A stretch of 64,000 nt of DNA from Abditibacteriaceae bacterium (GTDB lineage Bacteria; Armatimonadota; Abditibacteriia; Abditibacteriales; Abditibacteriaceae): positions 1 to 64,000 of the forward strand of contig JAFAZH010000058.1 of NCBI GenBank assembly GCA_019239895.1. The letters are read 5' to 3'. The notes beneath the pieces were generated by a model. It was not told where the DNA came from, did not search any database, and was given only the letters and a program-made list of their open reading frames with translations. Below are positions 50,894 to 57,057 of this stretch, one piece after another (position 1 is the stretch's first letter; the number at the start of each line of letters is the position of its first letter). The position numbers were made by a program, and so were the translations under genes.

Positions 50894-52765
50894 TTAGGGT
50901 GCGGTGTCAGCCATAGCAGCCATAGCCCCTGGAGTGCCATTCTCATCCTGAAACTGGGCGTTATAGAGGCGGGCATAGGTGCCGTTATGGGCTAACAAAT
51001 CAGCGTGCGTTCCACGCTCCACGATGCGCCCCTTATCGAGCACCAGGATAAGGTCGGCTTCGAGGACGGTGGAGAGGCGGTGGGCGATGGCGAACGTGGT
51101 GCGACCCGCTGCCAGACGGGTCATAGCTTCTTGAATCAGGCGTTCCGAGTGCGTATCGAGCGCACTGGTGGCTTCGTCCAGAATCAGAATGTGCGGGTTT
51201 TTGAGGATCGCTCTGGCAATGGCGATGCGCTGCTTCTGGCCGCCGCTGAGTTTGTAGCCGCGTTCGCCGACCACCGTGTCATAGCCCTCCGGCAATGACA
51301 GGATATGGTCATGGATAGCGGCGGCTTTGGCCGCCGCCGTTAATTCCTCGTCCCCGGCATCAGGGCGTCCATAGCGCAGGTTCTCGCGGATGGTGTCATG
51401 CACCAGGTAGCTTTCCTGCGTCACCATGCCGACAATTTGTCCCAGGGCGTCGAGAGCCAGGTCGCGTATGTCATGGCCGTCGATGGTAATCGTTCCAGAC
51501 TCGACATCATAGAGGCGTGCCAGCAAATAGGTCAGCGTGGTCTTGCCCGAACCGGAATGACCCACGAGGGCGATGTGTTGCCCTGGCTGCGCGTCCAGGG
51601 AGATACCCTGCAACGTCGGCTCTTCCTGCTCGGCGTCGTAGCGAAACGTCACATCCGCAAACTGCACGGCACCGCGCACCTGAACCGGGGCCAAGTGTAG
51701 AGCGTTCGGCTTGTCCTGAATCTCTTGCGGTAAATCTAAATACTCGAAGATACGTCCAAAGAGGGCCAGGGCGCTGGATACTTCCACCTGCACATTGAGC
51801 ATATTGGTGAGCGGAAAAAAGAGCCGGCCTTGCAGCGCCGTGAAAGCGACAATGGTGCCAATCGAGAGACCGCCGTTCGGCTGCCGCACAATTAGCCAAC
51901 CCGCCAGCCAGTAGACGAGAACGGGGGTCAGAGAAAAGCTGAGCTGAATCAGGCTAAAGAAGACCCGCATCACCATCGAGATTTTAATCTGCGTCAGCAT
52001 CAGGGCATCGTTTTCGCGGGCGAAGTCGCGGACGGCGAGTTTGCGCCGTCCACTGGTCTTGGTCAGCAGCACTCCAGAGACCGATAACGTTTCCTGCATG
52101 GTGGCATTGAGATCGGCCATCTGCTGCTGCGAGGTGTGGCGCAGGCCGCGCGAGTATTCGCCCACCCGCGCTGCGATTAAAGCAAAGAAGGGCAGGATAC
52201 CCACACTGAGGAGGGTCAAGCGCCAGTCCATAAACACCATCGCCACCAGTGTCGAAAGCACGGTGGTAAAATTGGACAGCATATTGGCCGCTGTATCGGA
52301 GAGCACGTTCTGCACGCCACCGACATCATTGACTAAGCGACTCTGAATCTCCCCGGTGCGAGTGCTGGTAAAAAAGCGCAGCGACATGCCTTGCAGGTGG
52401 TCGTAGAGGCGGTCGCGCAAGTCGCGCATAATGCGCTGCCCCACCAGCATCGAAAGATAGCCGTAGCCCAGCGACAACGCGACCGAGGCCACTGTTGCCA
52501 GCAAGGTCAGAACGGTAAAATGCGTCACAACCGACAGGTTGCGTTTAAGCAGACCCTCGTTAATCAGCCTTTGCAAGTAGAAAGGCGAGAGCAGCCCAAG
52601 CGCCGCCGACGCGAACACGAGGAGGGCAATGCCCACCAGCGGCCCGCGATACGGCTTAAACGTGCCCACCACGCGCCGCAGCGTCACGTTTTGCTTTTGT
52701 TTTGTGGCCGTGCTCAATCCCGTGCGGCTTGTGCTGTTGTTGGAGTGATGTTGTGCTTTGCGCAT
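50894..52765 (-). CDS. ABC transporter, fused permease-ATPase (MsbA/LmrA type)
   Basis: 623 aa. Six membrane helices (about 40-320: PLVGIALLVFASAALGLLSPF; VVTHFTVLTLLATVASVALS) then an ATPase: Walker A ALVGHSGSGKTTLTYLLARL, Q-loop VGMVTQESYLV, signature KLSGGQKQRIAIARAI, Walker B HILILDEATSALD and H-loop FAIAHRLSTV. Homodimeric exporter of lipids, drugs or peptides. Its stop directly abuts the upstream end of the GH51 frame. Substrate unknown. Confidence 0.93.
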   Translation of the reverse strand: MRKAQHHSNNSTSRTGLSTATKQKQNVTLRRVVGTFKPYRGPLVGIALLVFASAALGLLSPFYLQRLINEGLLKRNLSVVTHFTVLTLLATVASVALSLGYGYLSMLVGQRIMRDLRDRLYDHLQGMSLRFFTSTRTGEIQSRLVNDVGGVQNVLSDTAANMLSNFTTVLSTLVAMVFMDWRLTLLSVGILPFFALIAARVGEYSRGLRHTSQQQMADLNATMQETLSVSGVLLTKTSGRRKLAVRDFARENDALMLTQIKISMVMRVFFSLIQLSFSLTPVLVYWLAGWLIVRQPNGGLSIGTIVAFTALQGRLFFPLTNMLNVQVEVSSALALFGRIFEYLDLPQEIQDKPNALHLAPVQVRGAVQFADVTFRYDAEQEEPTLQGISLDAQPGQHIALVGHSGSGKTTLTYLLARLYDVESGTITIDGHDIRDLALDALGQIVGMVTQESYLVHDTIRENLRYGRPDAGDEELTAAAKAAAIHDHILSLPEGYDTVVGERGYKLSGGQKQRIAIARAILKNPHILILDEATSALDTHSERLIQEAMTRLAAGRTTFAIAHRLSTVLEADLILVLDKGRIVERGTHADLLAHNGTYARLYNAQFQDENGTPGAMAAMADTAP

Positions 52766-52841
52766 TCTAGAGCAATAGTATCCAACACTGTTGATCTTCG
52801 TGCTTTCTCTTGCACAGGTGATTTATGGCCTTGTCTTGCTT

Positions 52842-52877
52842 TTGGGCATGGACGCAGACTGTGGCATAATAGTGGGT
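52842..52877 (+). promoter_or_regulatory. GTGGCATAATAG promoter, module 1 (leaderless)
   Basis: TTGGGC (52842-52847), 17 bp, CATAAT (52865-52870) with extended -10 TGG. The ATG at 52878 lies 8 bp beyond the last base of the -10, where transcription should begin. The 13 bp TGTGGCATAATAG recurs at 53881 and 54702. Confidence 0.7.
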
Positions 52878-53087
52878 ATGGATACGATGGAGACGTTTGT
52901 TGTGTTTGTTGTGGCGATAACGGCCTGCGTTCTTCTGTTTGGTCTCTTGGTGAATGTCTTAATTTCTGCCCCGCTCTGGCTACTTTGCCGTATCGTACGA
53001 AACCGCCAACAATACCAGGACAGCATAGCTCAGCACAGCATACAGGTTGAAATGGCCAATGATGGCGGCTATCAGGTGATGGAGTAG
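52878..53087 (+). CDS. Small membrane protein, type A of the HSV-tail family (module 1)
   Basis: 69 aa, MDTMETFVVFVVAITACVLL start. One or two membrane helices (residues 6-40), a basic stretch (CRIVRNRQQYQDS), then the tail IAQHSIQVEMANDGGYQVME. The tail is shared with the products at 53898 and 54720. ATG chosen because the extended -10 places the RNA start there, and no Shine-Dalgarno is present. The stop TAG is followed at once by the ATG of the type B partner. Function unknown; the tail is predicted cytoplasmic. Confidence 0.75.
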   Translation: MDTMETFVVFVVAITACVLLFGLLVNVLISAPLWLLCRIVRNRQQYQDSIAQHSIQVEMANDGGYQVME

Positions 53088-53272
53088 ATGCTGACATTTA
53101 TTGTTTTTTCCTCTGCTTGGCGTTGGGATTCTCGCTAATCTGTGGCCTTATTTACATGGCGGTGCTGGCTCTGGTCTCTGCCATCAAATGGATTGATGAC
53201 CGGACGATGCAGAGGCGTGCTGCTAAAGCGCGAGAAACAGCCCAGCACAGCGTCACGGTGGAAGTGGATTAG
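53088..53272 (+). pseudogene. Small membrane protein, type B, frameshifted (module 1)
   Basis: ATG at 53088 opens MLTFIVFSSAW and soon stops. One base out of frame, the sequence reads FFLCLALGFSLICGLIYMAV, then IKWIDDRTMQRRAAKAR and ETAQHSVTVEVD, clearly homologous to the 54903 product (NWLDKRAMQKRAAKAQEIAQ, HSVTVEME). A T6 run (GTTTTTTCC, around 53105-53113) lies at the break, and a seventh T would restore one frame. Either a -1 slip, a mutation or a sequencing error. The intact gene would be about 61 aa. Confidence 0.7.
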
Positions 53273-53300
53273 CGCGGGCGCGGCGGAGAGGTGTAAACCT

Positions 53301-53870
53301 ATGCGTCACTCAAAGGGAAAAGCCTTATGGCCCTGGTTGATTTCGCTCTTGATCTGTGTCGCCGTAGGGATAAGAAAATTGTGCCAGCGGACGGGATGGC
53401 CGTGGCCTAAGGTTGAAGTGATTTTACCGGTTACGAACAGGCAAACCTCTGTCCCTAAAGATTTACAACCCGTCGCCTTAGCATCTCTCGCGGATAATAT
53501 CCAACGTTATCCGTATGCCAAAGTCTTTAGCGTCGAGTGGGGTTCCTATAGCCATTTTTATGATTGTGATGATCACGTTTTAAGATATGTCTATGATCGA
53601 GATCAAGGCACTTTTATGTATGATGACATAGTAAGCGCCGAGCGCAAATGTTGCGCAGAGCATCAGGTTTATGAAGGAGTAGCCGATTCAGCAGTGCTTC
53701 AGGTGGCCCATAAACGTGGGACACATCTACAACTCTCTCACTATGGTGGCAAACTCAACCCTCGATTATCCCAAGCCCTTCATTCTTGCTGCATGAGTCG
53801 GGCAGTAATCAATTCCGAATTGCAGCGGCACAACCAAGTCATGCAACGGCTGCGTTCCGGCTCCCCCTAA
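53301..53870 (+). CDS. Exported or membrane-anchored unknown protein
   Basis: 189 aa from ATG 53301, with GGAGAGG upstream; the longer frame from 53142 overlaps the previous gene. N-terminal helix (ALWPWLISLLICVAVGI) acts as a signal anchor. The rest is soluble, with a pattern of Tyr/Asp/Cys/His (SHFYDCDDHVLRYVYDRDQG; ERKCCAEHQVYEG) and no recognised family. It follows module 1, whereas modules 2 and 3 are followed by unrelated small genes. Confidence 0.65.
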   Translation: MRHSKGKALWPWLISLLICVAVGIRKLCQRTGWPWPKVEVILPVTNRQTSVPKDLQPVALASLADNIQRYPYAKVFSVEWGSYSHFYDCDDHVLRYVYDRDQGTFMYDDIVSAERKCCAEHQVYEGVADSAVLQVAHKRGTHLQLSHYGGKLNPRLSQALHSCCMSRAVINSELQRHNQVMQRLRSGSP

Positions 53871-53880
53871 TAGCCCTGGC

Positions 53881-53897
53881 TGTGGCATAATAGAGAT
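53881..53897 (+). promoter_or_regulatory. GTGGCATAATAG promoter, module 2 (leaderless)
   Basis: TGTGGCATAATAG with extended -10 TGG-CATAAT (-10 at 53886-53891); ATG at 53898, 7 bp after it. The preceding gene's stop (TAA at 53868-53870) is 10 bp before this motif. Confidence 0.65.
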
Positions 53898-54068
53898 ATG
53901 GAGCTTTTCTTTCTTTTTGCGATTGTGCCGACTATTTTCGCTGTGGCAGAAGTTGTCGTATGGATGTGCGAAATAAAGCACACTCAGGCGCAAAAGCAAT
54001 ACTTTCTCCAGGATCACAGCGTCACGGTCGAAGTATCAGATAATGGCGGCTATCAGGTCAGGGATTAA
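53898..54068 (+). CDS. Small membrane protein, type A of the HSV-tail family (module 2)
   Basis: 56 aa: MELFFLFAIVPTIFAVAEVV start, single membrane helix (residues 3-24), short basic/polar link, tail DHSVTVEVSDNGGYQVRD. The tail aligns with 52878 (AQHSIQVEMANDGGYQVME) and 54720 (QHSVEIETQDDGGYQVVE) while the membrane part does not, so the tail is the conserved element. Leaderless promoter directly upstream; no Shine-Dalgarno. Confidence 0.75.
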   Translation: MELFFLFAIVPTIFAVAEVVVWMCEIKHTQAQKQYFLQDHSVTVEVSDNGGYQVRD

Positions 54069-54071
54069 TCA

Positions 54072-54227
54072 ATGCTACTGACTCTTCTGAGTGTCATTCT
54101 CTGTGCTACCGCTTACTGCATCGTGCTAGGCAACATAATCGCTAAGTTGCTCAACCAAGGGGCACGCCAACAGCAAAACGAGCAACAGCACATCAAGCAG
54201 CACAGTGTCACGGTGGAAGTGGATTAG
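54072..54227 (+). CDS. Small membrane protein, type B of the HSV-tail family (module 2)
   Basis: 51 aa: MLLTLLSVILCATAYCIVLG start, one helix (1-25), then a Gln-rich stretch (QGARQQQNEQQHIKQ) and tail HSVTVEVD. Three bases separate it from the type A stop, so it is translationally coupled. It ends right at the HSVTVEVD tail with no DGGYQV extension, like the products at 53088 and 54903. Confidence 0.75.
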   Translation: MLLTLLSVILCATAYCIVLGNIIAKLLNQGARQQQNEQQHIKQHSVTVEVD

Positions 54228-54267
54228 CGGGTTTGTGATGGAGCCAAGGTGTTATAATGGAAGCATC

Positions 54268-54462
54268 ATGGATCGTTTCCGACTGGGTTTAGTCATGGTG
54301 GTTTCTGGCCTTGTCTGCACCATTGTTGGCTATTTAATGCTGCGATCCATTGGCCCCGGCAGCGAGGGTCGGGCTATGGCCGGGGTTGGATTGGCGGCCA
54401 CAGGTGCCATAGATGCGGTGCTGGGTGCTATTCTGACCGTCCTCGGAGCACTCAAGAAGTAA
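54268..54462 (+). CDS. Small membrane protein, unknown
   Basis: 64 aa from ATG 54268 with two helices (FRLGLVMVVSGLVCTIVGYL; GVGLAATGAIDAVLGAILTV) joined by a polar loop, and a Lys-Lys end. The upstream GTTATAATGG (TATAAT at 54253-54258) puts an RNA start within a few bases of the ATG, again nearly leaderless. It lacks the HSV tail. A longer frame from 54205 overlaps the preceding gene and is not used. Confidence 0.6.
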   Translation: MDRFRLGLVMVVSGLVCTIVGYLMLRSIGPGSEGRAMAGVGLAATGAIDAVLGAILTVLGALKK

Positions 54463-54522
54463 CACCCTCAAATTCTCCCACAGCACATTCTCCCCACAGC
54501 ACACACCAGGATTAGCAACGTA

Positions 54523-54552
54523 GCGGCACAATATATCGTTGGGCCGCTGTGC
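54523..54552 (+). other. attI-like site, 30-bp repeat copy 2
   Basis: GCGGCACAATATATC, GTTGGGC core (54538-54544), CGCTGTGC. Differs from copy 1 at four positions and copy 3 at four. ACAGCACACACCA just upstream and TTGGTGT downstream could extend the pairing, as in an attC. No RYYYAAC site is visible on the left, so it is closer to attI or a half-site. Confidence 0.55.
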
Positions 54553-54619
54553 TTGGTGTTCGATGAACTGCCGGAACAGATTAATGCAAGTTATATAGGG
54601 AAACGAGAGAAGGATTCCC

Positions 54620-54706
54620 ATGAGCTACGGCACCAATCTTTATACAGTTGATATTGAGCGTCTTCAGACTATGTGTTCCCTGCCTGTAGAACAGTGCAGG
54701 CTGTGG
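54620..54706 (+). pseudogene. 5' fragment of a small gene cut by module 3
   Basis: AGAAGG then ATG at 54620 opens MSYGTNLYTVDIERLQTMCS, followed by LPVEQ, a plausible protein N-terminus. From about 54700 the frame runs into the GTGGCATAATAG promoter of module 3 and becomes junk that overlaps the next gene. It seems to be the start of a cassette gene whose remainder was removed when module 3 arrived. It lies 75 bp after the attI-like core at 54538. Confidence 0.5.
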
Positions 54707-54719
54707 CATAATAGCGGGT
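54702..54719 (+). promoter_or_regulatory. GTGGCATAATAG promoter, module 3 (leaderless)
   Basis: TGTGGCATAATAG with -10 CATAAT at 54707-54712; the GTG start at 54720 is 8 bp beyond. It lies within the remnant frame at 54620, which shows that the module was inserted. Confidence 0.65.
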
Positions 54720-54896
54720 GTGGAATCCTTTGTCTTGTCTCTTCTATTCTATGGCTGCACCGTGGGGGGCTGCGTGCTGGTGTTAGGGGCCGGGTGGCTC
54801 TATGCGGGCGTTAGAACAATGCGCAAAAAGGAGCAGCAGCAGCACAGCGTAGAGATTGAAACCCAGGACGACGGCGGCTATCAGGTGGTGGAGTAG
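54720..54896 (+). CDS. Small membrane protein, type A of the HSV-tail family (module 3)
   Basis: 58 aa, starting at GTG: ESFVLSLLFYGCTVGGCVLV then LGAGWLYAGVRTMRKKEQ and the tail QQHSVEIETQDDGGYQVVE. One or two helices (3-31). Too short and GTG-initiated, so easily missed. It has the same promoter spacing as modules 1 and 2. It is followed after 6 bp by the type B gene. Confidence 0.72.
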   Translation: MESFVLSLLFYGCTVGGCVLVLGAGWLYAGVRTMRKKEQQQHSVEIETQDDGGYQVVE

Positions 54897-54902
54897 AAGG
54901 TT

Positions 54903-55091
54903 ATGGGATTTCTCTGCGGCATCCTGGGAGCTATCCTCTTGCTCACCGTTGCCATTGTCGGCGGCTTTGTTACGGTGGTCTTGTTTGGTTTTGCCTCTGC
55001 CGCCAATTGGCTCGATAAACGGGCCATGCAAAAGCGTGCTGCTAAGGCCCAAGAAATAGCTCAACACAGCGTCACGGTGGAAATGGAGTAG
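54903..55091 (+). CDS. Small membrane protein, type B of the HSV-tail family (module 3)
   Basis: 62 aa: MGFLCGILGAILLLTVAIVG start, two helices (1-20, 21-35), then LDKRAMQKRAAKAQEIAQ and tail HSVTVEME. The basic amphipathic stretch plus tail is closely repeated at 53088 (frameshifted) and in the remnant at 56759 (AKAQEIARHTVTVEVD). Six bp after the type A stop. Confidence 0.77.
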   Translation: MGFLCGILGAILLLTVAIVGGFVTVVLFGFASAANWLDKRAMQKRAAKAQEIAQHSVTVEME

Positions 55092-55113
55092 AGCAGCGAT
55101 CAGAGGAACCAGA

Positions 55114-55272
55114 ATGGAACTTCTTCGGGATATTTTGGGCATGGTCATGGATGTGGCTGCACACCATCATGCTCGCTCATGGGATGACATGGACGGTGAT
55201 GAATTCCTGCTGCTCTCTATCGGCCTGGTCATCTTTGCCATAGCCTTCATGGTTTATCTGCATTTCTCTTAA
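55114..55272 (+). CDS. Small membrane protein after module 3
   Basis: 52 aa from ATG 55114: MELLRDILGMVMDVAAHHHA then RSWDDMDGDEF and a helix (LLLSIGLVIFAIAFMVYLHFS). One C-terminal membrane segment, no HSV tail. AGAGGAACC precedes the ATG by 3-4 bases. Unknown function. It takes the same place after the type B gene as the unrelated genes at 53301 and 54268. Confidence 0.55.
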   Translation: MELLRDILGMVMDVAAHHHARSWDDMDGDEFLLLSIGLVIFAIAFMVYLHFS

Positions 55273-55442
55273 TTGGCTGTAACAGATAGATAAGCCACAT
55301 GAACTGGTCATGTAACCGATACTCACTGTTCTCTGCTCCACTGTCCAGGCCTGCTTGACAGCAACTTCCCGCAACAACTGAAATCGTCTTAGCATAACTC
55401 AACTGGCTACCAAGATAGCGAATCAACCAGCGAAGGAATTCG

Positions 55443-55513
55443 CGGGCTGCAAGACTAAGTCCGCGAGGCGGACTGCCCCAGTCGCCGCAGGGCGACTTCG
55501 TTTTGCAGTCCCC
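55443..55513. repeat. Double-hairpin element
   Basis: GGGCTGCAA / TTTGCAG(T)CCC close a stem that holds two hairpins: AGTCCGC-GAG-GCGGACT (55458-55474) and AGTCGCC-GCAG-GGCGACT (55480-55497). A small cloverleaf-like shape without coding capacity. Of the rest of the 55273-55651 gap I recognise only a GAGGAGGAGG ribosome-binding site at its right end. Confidence 0.75.
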
Positions 55514-55651
55514 GTTTCAACCACTGGGCCGTAGCAAGTTGAGTTAGCATACGGGCAACTTTAAGCCACGATAAACTCAATCCTGCACATTTACAATCCG
55601 GCTATTATCGCTGAAAATAAATAAGTAGATGCGCTGAGGAGGAGGGAACTC

Positions 55652-56023
55652 ATGTGGTTCCATCGAACGGAGAAACGGAAGACGCCGTGGGGCGAGTTTG
55701 AGCGTGCCCAATATGGTTGGAAAGGGCAGGTCACAGTGGGCGCAAGAAAATTGGCAGTTATGGTGGATGATGTCAATGGAGAACCCAATCCGCAACTGCT
55801 GGCCCTGCTGCCTTACATTGACCAAAATCTGGCGACGTTGGAGCGGGCCGCGCAAGCCGCCGTCACCCAACTGCACGAATATGAGTTATCCCTCATCACC
55901 GATCCCGACGACGAGGCAGCGGATTTTTCCTTTATGTTTGATGCCTGCGCCGAGGATGCCGACGACAGCATCACGGTGGAATTCAAGGCGGGCCAGGTCA
56001 CAGGCTGGCAGCGGCTCGACTAA
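55652..56023 (+). CDS. Cytoplasmic unknown protein
   Basis: 123 aa, acidic C-terminal half (DPDDEAADFSFMFDACAEDADDSITVEFKAG then VTGWQRLD), with a predicted beta-alpha-beta pattern. No family named with confidence; the closing F-D...ITVEFK-x-G...W pattern resembles small immunity-like or DUF2262-type proteins. GAGGAGGAGGGAACTC gives a strong ribosome-binding site. No signal peptide. It lies in the accessory block but has no cassette site at either side. Confidence 0.6.
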   Translation: MWFHRTEKRKTPWGEFERAQYGWKGQVTVGARKLAVMVDDVNGEPNPQLLALLPYIDQNLATLERAAQAAVTQLHEYELSLITDPDDEAADFSFMFDACAEDADDSITVEFKAGQVTGWQRLD

Positions 56024-56074
56024 ACCGTTAATGAAGCCAGGGGGTTATTGAGCATCATTCCCTCTGCGAACCCA

Positions 56075-56098
56075 TACAGGCTAACTAAAGCGCCTGTA
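56075..56098. other. Short hairpin upstream of exported gene
   Basis: TACAGGC-TAACTAAAGC-GCCTGTA, a 7-bp perfect stem in the gap before 56151. Might be a relic of a cassette site, since TAAC sits in the loop, but it does not match the core consensus. Confidence 0.35.
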
Positions 56099-56150
56099 GA
56101 ACCTACGTCCAGAACCTATATCACCGCGATTTGTGGGGAGGCTGCTAAAC

Positions 56151-56708
56151 ATGTGGAGACTGATAAACACCATGACACCAAAGAAACAGCATTGGAGTGC
56201 GGGGGTTATTCTGCTGGCATTCGTTGGCTGCTTAACGGTCGCTGCTCAACAAGCTGCGCCGCAGCCGCCAGAACACAGTGGCCTGGCCCCGGCTGCTCCT
56301 GTCGGCTCGTTCCCTTTGTCGCTCGACAAGCCCCTGGAGATGGCCGTCGAGTCGCCCGGCGTGGAATGGAGAGGCAATACCTATCACCTGGTTCAGTTGG
56401 GCCGCGCTCAGTTCCATCTGAGTGCCTTGTCGCGCCTCACGGCCACCTTTTCTGGGGGTGTGAATACCTTCGATGATGTGGACTATGATGTGCATGTGGC
56501 CGTCTTCAACGCGCACGGGCAACTGCTGGGCACGGGGCGCACTGTCTGCTCTGTCGCACGTATCTGGGCGGGACTCAGCGGAACGACATCAAAAACATTA
56601 GACGTGGATTTGGGCGTAAACCGCGATTACGCTCAAGCGGAGTTTTTCTCCGTAGCCATCAGTAACACTCAGGTGCTCACGCCGGATCAGTGGCAAAAGC
56701 AAAAGTGA
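56151..56708 (+). CDS. Exported unknown protein
   Basis: 185 aa from ATG 56151, with GGGGAGG upstream (GTG 56133 and ATG 56172 are alternatives). Signal peptide (WSAGVILLAFVGCLTVAAQQAA), Pro/Ala linker, then a beta-rich domain (NTYHLVQLGRAQFHLSALSRLTATFSGGVNTF; DVHVAVFNAHGQLLGTGR). No family recognised; the fold looks like a carbohydrate-binding or DUF-type beta sandwich. Its stop runs straight into the type B remnant at 56759. Confidence 0.6.
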   Translation: MWRLINTMTPKKQHWSAGVILLAFVGCLTVAAQQAAPQPPEHSGLAPAAPVGSFPLSLDKPLEMAVESPGVEWRGNTYHLVQLGRAQFHLSALSRLTATFSGGVNTFDDVDYDVHVAVFNAHGQLLGTGRTVCSVARIWAGLSGTTSKTLDVDLGVNRDYAQAEFFSVAISNTQVLTPDQWQKQK

Positions 56709-56758
56709 GCCAGCAAAAGCGAGCCAGGGCTGTCCCGCACAAGGAGTCAACTGCATCT

Positions 56759-56845
56759 AATCGGTTTGATAAATTGGCCAGGCAAAGTCGTGCGACCAAG
56801 GCCCAAGAGATAGCCCGGCACACCGTAACGGTGGAAGTGGATTGA
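56759..56845 (+). pseudogene. Tail remnant of an HSV-tail type B gene
   Basis: Reading NRFDKLARQSRATKAQEIAR then HTVTVEVD and TGA, this matches the last ~28 residues of the 54903 product (NWLDKRAMQKRAAKAQEIAQ, HSVTVEME). The membrane-helix half is gone and no start is available. It is a 3' fragment placed 50 bp after the exported gene, i.e. a seventh copy of the family. Confidence 0.7.
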
Positions 56846-56980
56846 AGTGGATGCGGCGGCAATTACCGCCTACAGCCCTGTGATGCCGCAGTATATCCAG
56901 GACGGCAAATTGTCTCTCCGTAGCTCACCATGCGGTAGAATCAGCAGATAAAGCTGCAAGTACCGCTCAGCAGAAGCGGA

Positions 56981-57010
56981 GCGGTATAATATATTGTTGG
57001 GCCGCTGCGC
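56981..57010 (+). other. attI-like site, 30-bp repeat copy 3
   Basis: GCGGTATAATATATT, GTTGGGC core (56996-57002), CGCTGCGC. ACCGCTC-AGCAGAAGCG-GAGCGGT forms a hairpin just to its left. Identical in core and right flank to copy 1, and TATAAT is a ready -10 for the following cassette. Confidence 0.6.
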
Positions 57011-57057
57011 GCATCTCTATGGTAGGTGATGGGTTTGAAGCATAGAGGAGCAGTCTA

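Noticed and set aside
52791-52877. Upstream extension of the first small membrane gene (start at 52791)
   Set aside because: It would span the promoter and its -10; the leaderless ATG at 52878 agrees with the other two modules.
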